Made by a program: the position numbers and the translations under genes. 64,000 nt of DNA from Lewinellaceae bacterium. GTDB taxonomy: Bacteria > Bacteroidota > Bacteroidia > Chitinophagales > Saprospiraceae. Shown piece by piece: positions 46,598 to 54,679 of this stretch. The notes below the pieces were generated by a model. The model saw only the letters and a program-made list of their open reading frames with translations. It had not been told where the DNA came from and did not search any database. The first letter of the stretch is position 1. Every line of letters starts with the position of its first letter. The stretch spans positions 2,074,719 to 2,138,718 of the forward strand of contig JACJYD010000001.1 in the NCBI GenBank assembly GCA_020636275.1, in the 5' to 3' direction.

Positions 46598-47862
46598 CCC
46601 AGCGCTTCCTCCAGCAACTCCGCAATATCCCTCACGATGAGTTTGCCTTCGTTGCCGGTCGATTTGACGGCGTCTTCAAAGCGGGACACTTCGTAGGGGC
46701 AACAGACGGCAAGCACGTCGGCGCCGGTTTCGACGGCTTCGCGGACGCGGTGTTCGGACAGGCGTTCGTTGACGTGGTCGGACATGAAGCCATCGAGCCA
46801 CATGCCGCCGCCGCCGCCGCCGCAACAATAACTGTTTTGCTTGCAGCGCACCATCTCCGTCAGTTCGATACCCGGGATGGATTGGAGCACCTTGCGGGGC
46901 GCTTCGAACTCGCCGTTGTGGCGGCCCAGGTAGCAGGGGTCGTGGAAGGTGACCTTATAGTTGAGGGTCTTTTTGAATTCCAGTTTGTCCATCAAAGGCG
47001 CCAGGAAGGTCGAGTAATGCTCTACCTCGAATTTGCCGCCGAGCTTTGGATATTCCTTGCGGAAGGCGTTGAGCGCGTGCGGATCGGTGAGAACGATCTT
47101 GTTGAACTTGTACTTCTTGAACGTCTTGATGTTGTGCTCGGCGAATTCCTCGAACAAGCCGACCTCTCCGGCCAGGCGGAAGCTGTCGCAGTCGTCTTTT
47201 TCTTCGGCGCCGAGAATACCGAAGTCGACGCCGAGCAGATTGAGCACTTTGGCCAGGCCCCGGCTGGCGTCCTTGCCTCTCTTGTGGTAGGACGGATAGG
47301 AACCCACGAACCAAAGGACATCGACCGGGCGGCCCAGGTCCTTTATCAGCGGCGCGGTCGATCCCGTTTCCGCGACCCAATCGGCCCGTTTGCGTGGCGA
47401 TTCGCCCAATGGATTGCCGTATTCGAAAGTACTTTCGAACACATCCTGCAATTCCTGGGGCACGTTGGCGTCGAGCACGGCCACTTCCCGGGCCGCCGGC
47501 ATGATCTCGATCATGTTGACGGCTTTCGGGCAAACCCGGAGGCAGTTCATGCAGGTGGTGCATTTCCACAGATCGGGGTCGGGGAGGAGCTCGATGCCCT
47601 GTTGCAGCTTGCGGAAAATGCGCAGGGGACCGTAATCGCCTCCGGCGATATCGACCGGACAGACGGGCACACATTGGCCACACTGGTAGCACCAGCCCAT
47701 TGATTCACCGCCTGGCAGGTCGGTGACCTTATCCATAGCCCCGTTGGGGTCATAATCGAAAACGACGCGTTGGTCGAACATGCGGTTCCAGTCGGCAGTC
47801 AGTTCGATACCGTCAACCACGGCCTTTTCGATCTCCCTTATTTGATTCTTATCAACCGGCAT
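46594..47862 (-). CDS. shdrB3: sHdrB3: fused HdrC-like/HdrB-like subunit
   Basis: Encodes 422 residues. Two 4Fe-4S motifs in the N-terminus (Cys58/61/64/68 in CYQCGQCVPVCP; Cys101/104/107/111 in CTTCMNCLRVCP) correspond to an HdrC part. The C-terminal half has one clear CCG domain (about 315-405: DPCYLGRHNGEFEAP, NSYCCGGGGGG, AVCCPYE). This single protein, in place of separate HdrC2 and HdrB2 genes, defines the type II sHdr arrangement shdrC1-B1-A-H-B3-etfAB-emo. Its C-terminal half is clearly homologous to that of EMO in the same operon. It is expected to be cytoplasmic, in complex with the other sHdr subunits. Confidence 0.88.
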   Translation of the reverse strand: MPVDKNQIREIEKAVVDGIELTADWNRMFDQRVVFDYDPNGAMDKVTDLPGGESMGWCYQCGQCVPVCPVDIAGGDYGPLRIFRKLQQGIELLPDPDLWKCTTCMNCLRVCPKAVNMIEIMPAAREVAVLDANVPQELQDVFESTFEYGNPLGESPRKRADWVAETGSTAPLIKDLGRPVDVLWFVGSYPSYHKRGKDASRGLAKVLNLLGVDFGILGAEEKDDCDSFRLAGEVGLFEEFAEHNIKTFKKYKFNKIVLTDPHALNAFRKEYPKLGGKFEVEHYSTFLAPLMDKLEFKKTLNYKVTFHDPCYLGRHNGEFEAPRKVLQSIPGIELTEMVRCKQNSYCCGGGGGGMWLDGFMSDHVNERLSEHRVREAVETGADVLAVCCPYEVSRFEDAVKSTGNEGKLIVRDIAELLEEALG

Positions 47863-47888
47863 ATTGATTTTTGTTTTTCCTTTTTTTC

Positions 47889-47983
47889 AGGACACTGATT
47901 CGTTATGGTTTTTTTATGATCGATTATGATCAAATCGAAGAGATCATAAACAATCATAAAATATCCTAATGTATCTGCGTCCT
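47889..47983. repeat. ATGATC-type inverted repeat, sibling of the one at 44.9 kb
   Basis: TTATGATCGATTATGATC units face GATCATAAACAATCATAAA. Outer ends are AGGACACTGA and GTATCTGCGTCCT. It lies between shdrH and shdrB3. Confidence 0.7.
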
Positions 47984-47993
47984 CTATTGATTT

Positions 47994-48734
47994 TCAATTT
48001 TCAAATTCATTTAATCGATGTACTCCCAGAAGCCTTCTGGTAAACTCGGCCAGGTCGGGCACGACTTTATTGAACTCCTGGGTCATGCGCATGCGCAACA
48101 CGGTGTAGGTGTAGATCACGTAGACGGAGCAGAGGAATACATCGGTGCCGAAAAGCGTACGGCTGATGTTTTGAAAGCCGGCGGCTTCACCGGTATGGTG
48201 AACGAAGGCCACTGCTTTTCCCACTTTCAGGTAGGCCTCTCCTTCGGTAGGCGCGCCGAGGTCGAAATTTTCGGTAACGACCAGGGGCAGCGCGCCGGTT
48301 TTTGTCTTGGGGTCCCACATCCACCGGCACCACAACCAGTACTGGTCGGGAAAGGTGAAATGGAGGAGTTCCCCCGCAAGATCGGTACGATGCTTCAGAT
48401 CGAGTTGGCCCAACTGTTGGCAGAAGGTCTGGAAACGGGCTTCCACCGCCTCTTCTCCGTACAGGAGGTTCATCATCCACTTTTTCAGTTCTCCGACCGG
48501 ATGGGCTTCCAGGATCTTTTTGGCGCTCCGGCGGGTAGCGAATACCGAGCGGAGCAACTGGAAAGCCTGGTCGCCGGAAAGCTGGTCGAGCGCTTCGCGA
48601 TCCAGGGTCTGTTTGAAAAACCGGCTTTTCAATTCGAGGCTTCCGGCGATAGCAGTCAGTTCATCTGCTGAGACTTTTCCCAGCACTTCCTGCATGAATT
48701 CCTTTGCGCTCGCCGTGTCTACGATCTCACTCAT
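47994..48734 (-). CDS. shdrH: sHdrH, conserved sHdr-cluster protein of unknown function
   Basis: Encodes 246 residues, without Fe-S or flavin motifs. Notable is a Trp-rich segment (YWLWCRWMWDPKTKTGALPLV, about residues 151-171) and a largely helical C-terminus. A gene between shdrA and the next Fe-S subunit with this length is the constant H member of sHdr clusters. The call rests on position and general agreement, because I recognise no functional motif. It starts 3 bp after the shdrA stop, so it is tightly coupled. Confidence 0.72.
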   Translation of the reverse strand: MSEIVDTASAKEFMQEVLGKVSADELTAIAGSLELKSRFFKQTLDREALDQLSGDQAFQLLRSVFATRRSAKKILEAHPVGELKKWMMNLLYGEEAVEARFQTFCQQLGQLDLKHRTDLAGELLHFTFPDQYWLWCRWMWDPKTKTGALPLVVTENFDLGAPTEGEAYLKVGKAVAFVHHTGEAAGFQNISRTLFGTDVFLCSVYVIYTYTVLRMRMTQEFNKVVPDLAEFTRRLLGVHRLNEFEN

Positions 48735-48737
48735 ATT

Positions 48738-49799
48738 TTATGCAGGTACATTCACTTGTTTACGAACGGCGGCGATAGCTTTCATGGCGGCCAGGCCGGC
48801 CATTCCGACGGAGTCTTCCAGGTCGGCCGGTCCGGTGCAGGCCCCGGCGGCGAATACGCCCGGCACGTTGGTGCTCACGGTGTTCAGCGGGCCGCCGACC
48901 GTTTCGATAAAGCCGTACTTGTTTAGATTCAGGCCGAAGATCCTGGCCATATCTTTGGTGCCGCTGCTGGGTTCCATTCCCACCGACAGGATGACCATAT
49001 CCATGGGCACTTCCATCGGACGGCGGAGGGTCGTATCTTCTCCGCGGACGAGCAGTTTGTCGCCTTTTTTGAGGATCTCGGTGGCGATGCCCTTGATGTA
49101 GTTGACCTTGTATTTCTCCTGGGCGGGCCAGTAGATTTCATTTTCCCAATAGCCGTACATCCGCATATCGATGTAAAAGATGTAGACCTTGCAGTCGGGC
49201 ACCTGCTGGCGGATCTCGATGGCTTCTTTGGAGGCGATGCCACAGCAGACCTTGGAGCAATATTCATTGCCGATCTGGCGGTCGCGGGAGCCCACGCATT
49301 GGATGAAGCAGACCCGCTTGGGTTTTTCGCCGTTGGAGGGGCGGACGAAGTTGTGGGCCTTGAGCATTTTCTCGCAGTCGACGAGCGTGATGACGTCGTC
49401 GTGCTCGTAGTAGCCGTATTTCTGGGTCTCGCGTCCCGGATCGAAGTGCTTAAAGCCCGTGCTGACGATCACGGCGCCGGCTTCGATCTCGACCTCTTTA
49501 CCCATAGTAAGGCCTTTGATGCGAAAGTCACCCACCGAGCCTTCGGCGCCCACCACGATGGTGTTGAGCAGGATCTCGATATTCGGGTTGTTTTCCACCG
49601 GTTCGATCATTTCCCGCAGGGCTTCGTCGGTGTCGCGCAGATCGGGGGTGAGGGCCGCGTAGGAAGCTTCGTCGGGAGTGCCGCCCAGGCGGTCCCTTTT
49701 TTCTACGAGAATGGCCTGATAGCCCAATTCGGCGATCCCTTTCGCCGCTTCCAGTCCACCGGGGCCACCCCCGATCACTAATATTTTTTGATTTGCCAT
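48738..49799 (-). CDS. shdrA: sHdrA: FAD- and Fe-S-binding HdrA-like subunit
   Basis: Encodes 353 residues from the ATG at 49799; the frame continues to a TTG nine bases earlier. The FAD dinucleotide motif is VIGGGPGGLEAAKG (about 8-21), the second nucleotide site is around VIVSTGFKHFDPG, and the HdrA-type Cys set is Cys164, 168, 181, 185 and 186 (CFIQCVGSRD, YCSKVCCG), which binds a 4Fe-4S cluster. The C-terminal FAD part is VFAAGACTGPADLEDSVGMAGLAA. At about 350 residues it is the short sHdrA type, without the extra ferredoxin domains of methanogen HdrA. It is the core flavin subunit of the sHdr complex. Confidence 0.92.
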   Translation of the reverse strand: MANQKILVIGGGPGGLEAAKGIAELGYQAILVEKRDRLGGTPDEASYAALTPDLRDTDEALREMIEPVENNPNIEILLNTIVVGAEGSVGDFRIKGLTMGKEVEIEAGAVIVSTGFKHFDPGRETQKYGYYEHDDVITLVDCEKMLKAHNFVRPSNGEKPKRVCFIQCVGSRDRQIGNEYCSKVCCGIASKEAIEIRQQVPDCKVYIFYIDMRMYGYWENEIYWPAQEKYKVNYIKGIATEILKKGDKLLVRGEDTTLRRPMEVPMDMVILSVGMEPSSGTKDMARIFGLNLNKYGFIETVGGPLNTVSTNVPGVFAAGACTGPADLEDSVGMAGLAAMKAIAAVRKQVNVPA

Positions 49800-49824
49800 G
49801 TTTTTCAATATTATAAATGAATCA

Positions 49825-49852
49825 AAGATGGTGGAAGGCCTTCCACCATCTT
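49825..49852. repeat. 28-bp perfect palindrome between shdrB1 and shdrA
   Basis: Arms of 14 bp (49825-49838, 49839-49852) without loop, directly after the shdrB1 stop. No T-run follows on the minus strand, so processing or stabilisation is more likely than termination. Confidence 0.85.
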
Positions 49853-49860
49853 AAAATAGT

Positions 49861-51045
49861 CTACTCTACGTCTTCCCAGGTGAGGTACTGTTTGGACCCA
49901 TCCTGGAGCCGGGCTACCGATGCTTCAAACTCCCGCCATTTTTCATCGGGGTCGAGGCCGAGTTTTGCGAGAAACCGCGTGTTGTCGGTATTATGCCAGT
50001 GCATTTGCAGCACCTTATAAGGGTGTGCGCCCATCGCCAGTGCTGCGATCTGGGAATCGGACAATACCGGGAGACCGACCTTTTTACCGTGTGCCTTTGC
50101 GGCAAACTGGCTTTGGTCGAGAGTGGTCACGCACCCCGTGTCGTGGGTGACGGTAATATCGGGATTGGCTTCTTCCATCATCACTTCGATCTTGCGTTGC
50201 ACCGAGAAGGAGCGGGAGAAGTCGCGCGATACCAGGATATGCCGGAAACCGAATCCACAGCAATCGAACCAGGTCGAATAATCGGCCACATTGATGCCCA
50301 GTTCCTGCAATACGCCGGTAATGATCGCGGTGCGCTGGGCGCCGTAGATCTCCGGGGTATAGATGGCATCTTCTTCGATCAGTTTGTGGTAGTGACAGGC
50401 CGGATGCACGGTTGCCGTTATTTGGCTCATATCGACCACCTGGCGTTCCTTGATGCGGTCGCGCATGGCGTAGACCCACTCGCTGTAGTGGACGATCTCT
50501 TCGGGGATGACCAATTTCTTGCCCAGTTTGGCCATGATCTTGCGGACCTTGTCCCGGAGTTCGGGATAGTGTATGAGGGCCTGGCGCACTTCCTTGTAGT
50601 GGCCGAAGCTGGTGCCGCAGTGGATGAGGGGGTAATACCCCGTTTCATACGCAGTGGCGAAGTTGCGGATGGCGACGGCTGCCTGCGCTTCCGGGTTGGA
50701 AGTGGCGGAGGCGTAATAGTTCCAGGCTGTGCAGGAGGTCTGATCCTTCGGGTCCATATAATCGAGCCCAAGCTGGCGGTTGAGCCAGAAAATGGAGGTC
50801 GAATAGCCCGGGATGTGCCCGCACTGACCACAGCTTTTGTGGTGCCAGGTCTTTTCTACCGGGATCTTTTTGATGCGCCCGAACTTGGTTTTCACCTCGA
50901 TATAAGGTTCGGGTACCCGCTGGACGATGATTTCCCCATCTCTTTCCAGTTCGTCCAAAATTTCGTGGTAGTCCTCTGTCGGCGGATTTTCGGGGAGTTG
51001 AAAATCGCGGTCCTTGGCAGCGGGAATGACAGGCAAATGTATCAT
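49861..51045 (-). CDS. shdrB1: sHdrB1: HdrB-like subunit with CCG domains
   Basis: Encodes 394 residues. The second CCG domain is canonical: VHPACHYH (Cys217), FDCCGFGFRH (Cys262/263), HDTGC (Cys305). The first is degenerate, with Cys72, 75, 105 and 143 (SCGQCGHIPG; TSCTAWNYY; IHCGTSFGH). HdrB of methanogens uses CCG cysteines for noncubane clusters that act on a disulfide; in sHdr the substrate is thought to be an LbpA-bound sulfur intermediate. A longer N-terminal extension of about 60 residues (PVIPAAKDRDFQLPENPP) is noted. It follows shdrC1 by 21 bp. Confidence 0.9.
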   Translation of the reverse strand: MIHLPVIPAAKDRDFQLPENPPTEDYHEILDELERDGEIIVQRVPEPYIEVKTKFGRIKKIPVEKTWHHKSCGQCGHIPGYSTSIFWLNRQLGLDYMDPKDQTSCTAWNYYASATSNPEAQAAVAIRNFATAYETGYYPLIHCGTSFGHYKEVRQALIHYPELRDKVRKIMAKLGKKLVIPEEIVHYSEWVYAMRDRIKERQVVDMSQITATVHPACHYHKLIEEDAIYTPEIYGAQRTAIITGVLQELGINVADYSTWFDCCGFGFRHILVSRDFSRSFSVQRKIEVMMEEANPDITVTHDTGCVTTLDQSQFAAKAHGKKVGLPVLSDSQIAALAMGAHPYKVLQMHWHNTDNTRFLAKLGLDPDEKWREFEASVARLQDGSKQYLTWEDVE

Positions 51046-51066
51046 AAGCGGTATTGGTTTTTTAAG

Positions 51067-51774
51067 TTAGAAAGATACGTCGTCGTACCCGGCTTCTTCC
51101 AGGCGTTCCTCCATCACGTCGACCAGGATATCGTAAAGGCCTTCGTCGATCTCTTCGATCATGTCCATGACGCCGGTCATGTGCCAGATGAGATAGAGTT
51201 CGATGATGGTCTTATCGCTGACTTCCCAGCCGGTTTCGGTGGTATGGAGGGTTTCGGGCGGCAGGGCACGACGCCACACGTCGAGGTTTTCGGCAATATC
51301 GTGCACATGCCCACCCCAGTCGGGAAAGGCATTGGGTTGAAGCATGTCGGGCGAAACCTGTGTCCCGGTCGACATGATCTTGTAGATAATGCGTCCGTAG
51401 CCCTCGAGGGCTTCCTTGGCGGTGCCCAGCCCGTTGCGCACAGCCACTTCCCGCATGATCGTGATCAGCATGCCGGGCGAGTTGTGCCTTGGGCAGCGGT
51501 CGCAGGAAAAGCATTGGGAACAGTCCCAAATGCTATCGTTCATGAGGATATACATCAGGTCGACATCCTCCCTGGCAGCCGCCTGGGCGATGACCCGGGG
51601 ACTGAAGTCGTAGAAGCGGGCCGAGGGGCAGGCCGCTACACAGATGCCGCACTCATAACAGCCGTAGAGCGCATGGTCCTGGTACCGCATGTCCGCCTTG
51701 ACCTCCTCGAAGAGCCGTTCTTTTTCTTCGTAGGGAACCTTGTCGTATTGTCTGGTGGATAGATCTAGACCCAT
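51067..51774 (-). CDS. shdrC1: sHdrC1: HdrC-like iron-sulfur subunit
   Basis: Encodes 235 residues with two 4Fe-4S motifs: Cys39/42/45/49 (GCYECGICVAACP) and Cys85/88/91/94 (DCSQCFSCDRCP). The rest is helical, ending acidic (EEIDEGLYDILVDVMEERLEE). It is the electron-carrying partner of sHdrB1 in the sHdr complex. It is the first structural sHdr gene and is preceded by lbpA1. ATG start at 51774. Confidence 0.92.
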   Translation of the reverse strand: MGLDLSTRQYDKVPYEEKERLFEEVKADMRYQDHALYGCYECGICVAACPSARFYDFSPRVIAQAAAREDVDLMYILMNDSIWDCSQCFSCDRCPRHNSPGMLITIMREVAVRNGLGTAKEALEGYGRIIYKIMSTGTQVSPDMLQPNAFPDWGGHVHDIAENLDVWRRALPPETLHTTETGWEVSDKTIIELYLIWHMTGVMDMIEEIDEGLYDILVDVMEERLEEAGYDDVSF

Positions 51775-51782
51775 TATTTTGA

Positions 51783-51851
51783 TTAGTTTATAAGTTATTA
51801 AGTTTATAAGGTTGGTTTACAAAAACTTATACCCTTATAAACTCAAAAACT
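51783..51851. repeat. Simple-sequence inverted repeat between lbpA1 and shdrC1
   Basis: The left arm is AGTTTATAAGTTATTAAG-like; the right arm is AAAAACTTATACCCTTATAA and CTCAAAAAC. Pairing is imperfect. AGTTTATAAG family. Confidence 0.8.
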
Positions 51852-51855
51852 GAAT

Positions 51856-52323
51856 TTAGTATTCATCCGTCCCTTCGATATGCGTGCAAGTCACGCCGTC
51901 CTGGTCGATCTTGGCGCGGTAGGCTTCTACGGCTGCATCTCCGGTCAGCAGGTCTTTGAGGTCTGCTTCCAGGTTTTCGGGTTTCATCTTGAGTATCCAG
52001 CCGTTTTGATAGGGGCTTTTATTAACGAGTTGGGCGTCTTTTTCGAGGTTTTCATTTACTTCCACGATCTCACCGGTCATGGGTGATTTGACGGGGCCGA
52101 CCCATTTGCCGCTTTCGACGGTGGCGATGGGTTTGCCTTTTTCCCGGGAAACGCCGGCTTTTTTAGGGCGAGCGTGGAGAATGGGGCCGGCGAGGGATTG
52201 GGCAACGTCGGTCATGCCGATCGTCACGGTGCCGTCGTCATTGACGCGCACCCAGGTGTTGTCCTGTACCGAGTAGTAGAGGTTGGTCAGGATCACGCAG
52301 TTGTTTATTTTTTCGTTTGACAT
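51856..52323 (-). CDS. lbpA1: Lipoate-binding protein LbpA1 (GcvH-like)
   Basis: Encodes 155 residues. The hammerhead fold is recognisable: VTIGMTDVAQSLAG (about 33-46), then TVESGKWVGPVKSPMTGEIV with Lys73 eight residues before Pro as the lipoylation site, and NKSPYQNGWILKMKP. It is GcvH-like but has no glycine-cleavage genes nearby. In sHdr organisms such LbpA proteins are lipoylated by a dedicated machinery and are essential for sulfur oxidation. It directly precedes shdrC1 and carries Cys9 and Cys146 besides. Confidence 0.92.
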   Translation of the reverse strand: MSNEKINNCVILTNLYYSVQDNTWVRVNDDGTVTIGMTDVAQSLAGPILHARPKKAGVSREKGKPIATVESGKWVGPVKSPMTGEIVEVNENLEKDAQLVNKSPYQNGWILKMKPENLEADLKDLLTGDAAVEAYRAKIDQDGVTCTHIEGTDEY

Positions 52324-52337
52324 AAGGTTTTTTTTTT

Positions 52338-52387
52338 AGTGAAGAGTGAAGAGTGAAGTGAAATCTCTTCACTCTTCACTCTTCACT
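52338..52387. repeat. Simple-sequence hairpin with 21-bp perfect arms, GTGAAGA family
   Basis: Arms 52338-52358 and 52367-52387 are perfect complements made of three AGTGAAG units, with an 8-base loop. It lies between the dsrE gene and lbpA1. Confidence 0.9.
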
Positions 52388-52391
52388 TTGA

Positions 52392-52772
52392 TTAAAAGTA
52401 CATGACATGATCATAATCCAGGGCCAGGTCGATGATACTGGTGGCGCCGAGTATTTCGACATCGTCGATGAGGTCGTCGGGGGTCATATCCCAGAGGGTC
52501 AGGCTTTGCTGGCAGACCCGGAGCTTGACCTCGTTGTCGATGGCCATATCGAGCATGGTTCGGAGGGTGACGCCGCTGCCGGGAACGAGGCAAACCTCTT
52601 CGGCTGCGCCTTTGCGCAACTGGTTGGTGCCGTTCATGGTGAACCAGATCATCACGTCCATCTCCATGGCAGCGGCAGCCACGGCATAGTAGATGGGGGA
52701 GTAGGTGCGGGTCGGAGTATCGACCCCGTGGGTTTGGATCACGAGGATCTTTTTGCCTTCCTTGTCTTCCAT
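52392..52772 (-). CDS. DsrE-family sulfur carrier-like protein
   Basis: Encodes 126 residues with the DsrE/YchN fold: strand IQTHGVDTPTRTYSPIYYAVAAAAMEMDV, MIWFTMNG, and a conserved Cys87 in KLRVCQQSLTLWDM, the position of the sulfur-binding Cys in DsrE-type proteins. A further Cys61 is in EEVCLVPGSG. It may match the small DsrE3-type carriers (DsrE3C) seen with sHdr, but the subfamily is not certain. It probably handles persulfide sulfur between TusA and LbpA or sHdr. It follows the 84-residue gene by 29 bp. Confidence 0.78.
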   Translation of the reverse strand: MEDKEGKKILVIQTHGVDTPTRTYSPIYYAVAAAAMEMDVMIWFTMNGTNQLRKGAAEEVCLVPGSGVTLRTMLDMAIDNEVKLRVCQQSLTLWDMTPDDLIDDVEILGATSIIDLALDYDHVMYF

Positions 52773-52801
52773 GAAGGTAGCTTTATGTTTGTGTTAGATG
52801 A

Positions 52802-53056
52802 TTAAAATAATTCACATTCTTTATCCGGGTCTGAATAGACGAAGATGAAGTTCTTGTTCCAATCCCAGTTTTCCACTTCATCCATCAGGTAATCGTATAA
52901 GTCGTTTTTATCTTTTGCGTATTTCACCAATCTCAATCGTTCGGCACGTCCCGCGTTGTTGGTGGCCAATATTTCCAGCAGCAGCCATTCGTGGGGGTGC
53001 TTTTGGTAAAGTTGGGCCATTTCCCCGGCACTGTATTCCCGGCTATCCGCATCCAC
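52802..53056 (-). CDS. Small protein of unknown function in the sHdr cluster
   Basis: Encodes 84 residues, starting with GTG at 53056, only 3 bp after the ligase stop and 29 bp before dsrE, so it is tightly embedded in the operon. It is acidic and helical (HEWLLLEILATNNAGRAERL; LYDYLMDEVENWDWN) and ends with a beta segment NKNFIFVYSDPDKECELF. The only Cys is close to the C-terminus (Cys81). It has no match I recognise. Translation coupling and reading-frame integrity support a real gene. Confidence 0.6.
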   Translation of the reverse strand: MDADSREYSAGEMAQLYQKHPHEWLLLEILATNNAGRAERLRLVKYAKDKNDLYDYLMDEVENWDWNKNFIFVYSDPDKECELF

Positions 53057-53059
53057 AGT

Positions 53060-54142
53060 TTACTTTTTCATTTTCAAAAGAATAGTCATCCAGTCGTCTA
53101 TTTCGATGCCCGGTGATTCGGCTCCGTGCAGTTCGAAGAAGGCTTCCAGTGTTTCCCGCAGGCTTTCCGCTTCAAGCGGCACGTTGTGCAAAGCCCTTTC
53201 CAATCCATTCAATTTACTTTTTGGATGGAAGGGGAAATCTCCGGAGAAAGAAACCTGGTCGATTGCGGGCCCTCGAGTCCGGATGGTTGCATTTAACGAA
53301 TGGCCATTTGCCGAATGCTCAATCTCACCGATATACACGCCGGCGTGGACTTTTACGGTTCGTCCTTCCTCCGGGGGCAGGCGATGTTGGAACAGCCACT
53401 TATCGGTGCTGAACTTTCGGTCCAGTTTTTCCATCCACTCCATTTCTGTTTCGGTAAAATCGCCGGGTATGCATTCCCTTTTCAGGGTGGCAGCACATTT
53501 TTCGGCATACACTTCCTTCACCCGTTCCAGGTCGGGGGCGTCGCCCAATTCCTTTTTGAATGTGGTAAGATACTGGTCGAGGCTTTGGCGGAATAACTCC
53601 CGAAAGGCGCTGTTGGGCGCCTGGAGGATGCGGGCCATTCGTTCGCCGTTGAAATCGAACAGGAAATTGCCGGTCACCACTTCCGCGTTGCCGATAGCGG
53701 CGGCGCCGGTGCCGACGATCTTTTTCCCCTTTACATGCACATCGTTGGGTGGGTAGGGGTATGCCTGTATGCCAAAGAACTGGTATGTGTCGATCAACGG
53801 TTGAACGAACAATTGAAAGCGGGTATCTACTTTTCTGGGCAGGTTTTCCGGTTGGAAGATCCACTGCACGAAAAGCTGATCATCGTCGATAAAGACCGTG
53901 CCACCTCCTGTTTCCCGCCGGATCACGGGGATGCCGAGTTTTCGGCAATAATCGAGATCCACCTCCCGGTCGGCATCCTGATGGAAGCCCACGCAGACAT
54001 ACGGGTTGTCCGGACGGGAAAGTACCACCGTATCCGGGGAACCGGGCGACATGGCATAGGCCAGGGCGTGGTAGATCGTTTGGCTACGCAAACCAGATAC
54101 CCGCCCGGCATCGATCAAACGTATGGGCAAATCTTTTTTCAC
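53060..54142 (-). CDS. Lipoate-protein ligase, second copy in the sHdr cluster
   Basis: Encodes 360 residues. LplA-type signatures are RRETGGGTVFIDDDQLFV (about 75-92), PNDVHVKGKKIVGTGAA (about 144-160, with catalytic Lys), and VVTGNFLFDFN. An accessory C-terminal domain follows (about 245-345, GVYIGEIEHSANGHSLNATI). It is clearly a separate gene from the ligase at 43759. With two LbpA proteins in the operon, each ligase might serve one of them; that is inference. GTG start at 54142, 8 bp after the dsrE3A-like gene. Confidence 0.86.
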   Translation of the reverse strand: MKKDLPIRLIDAGRVSGLRSQTIYHALAYAMSPGSPDTVVLSRPDNPYVCVGFHQDADREVDLDYCRKLGIPVIRRETGGGTVFIDDDQLFVQWIFQPENLPRKVDTRFQLFVQPLIDTYQFFGIQAYPYPPNDVHVKGKKIVGTGAAAIGNAEVVTGNFLFDFNGERMARILQAPNSAFRELFRQSLDQYLTTFKKELGDAPDLERVKEVYAEKCAATLKRECIPGDFTETEMEWMEKLDRKFSTDKWLFQHRLPPEEGRTVKVHAGVYIGEIEHSANGHSLNATIRTRGPAIDQVSFSGDFPFHPKSKLNGLERALHNVPLEAESLRETLEAFFELHGAESPGIEIDDWMTILLKMKK

Positions 54143-54150
54143 CCCTGGAT

Positions 54151-54678
54151 TTAAATGAAGAGGTTAACCTCCGCTTCGGCGGCGTAGGCCAGGAAGGCGG
54201 CCGCGCCGGCTACTTCCGCTTCATCGATAAAGTCTTCTTTTGTAAAACCGAACACATCCATGGTCATCTGACACCCGATGAGGCGAACGTCCATGTCCAG
54301 GCAAGCTTCGCGCAGTTCTTCAACTGTGGCTACGCCTTTGTTCTTGAACATCTTTTTCATCAATCCCGTGGCGGCGGATTCAAAGCCCGGGATATTGGCC
54401 ATCAGGATATTCGGCATCGGCCAGTTGATGTTCTGGAATCCTTCGCTGCCAAACGGCATTTTCATCGGCATTGCCGGATTGCCGAGGGGCGACACTTTGG
54501 CGTCGAGCTCTTTTTTCAGCAGGGGCAGGCCGTAGAAGGTGAAGAAAATACCCACTTCCCAATCCATTGCTGCTGCGGCAGAAGCCAGGATAAAAGGAGG
54601 ATAAGCCCAATCAAGCGTACCTTTAGAGGCGACCATGGCAAGGCGCTTGGGCTTGCCACTTTCAGTTGAACCTGCCAT
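54151..54678 (-). CDS. DsrE2/DsrE3A-like sulfur carrier protein
   Basis: Encodes 175 residues. The N-terminal strand-helix (RLAMVASKGTLDWAYPPFILASAAAAMDWEV) leads to the paired cysteines typical of this group: Cys126 (EACLDMD) and Cys136 (IGCQMTMDVFGF). Members of the rhd-tusA-dsrE2/dsrE3A units move sulfane sulfur in the cytoplasm of sulfur oxidisers. It begins 1 bp after the tusA stop, so the two are translated together. No rhodanese gene is visible beside it in the window. Confidence 0.88.
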   Translation of the reverse strand: MAGSTESGKPKRLAMVASKGTLDWAYPPFILASAAAAMDWEVGIFFTFYGLPLLKKELDAKVSPLGNPAMPMKMPFGSEGFQNINWPMPNILMANIPGFESAATGLMKKMFKNKGVATVEELREACLDMDVRLIGCQMTMDVFGFTKEDFIDEAEVAGAAAFLAYAAEAEVNLFI

Positions 54679-54679
54679 T

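Noticed and set aside
48738..51774. Methanogen-type HdrABC or fumarate-reductase-like Tfr complex
   Set aside because: HdrA is the short form, the H and B3 genes follow, and lbpA, tusA and dsrE are present. Together these mark the sHdr group.
46045..52323. GcvH of a glycine-cleavage system for the two lipoyl proteins
   Set aside because: No gcvT or gcvP is near, while sHdr, LipS and ligase genes are. The proteins therefore fit LbpA better.
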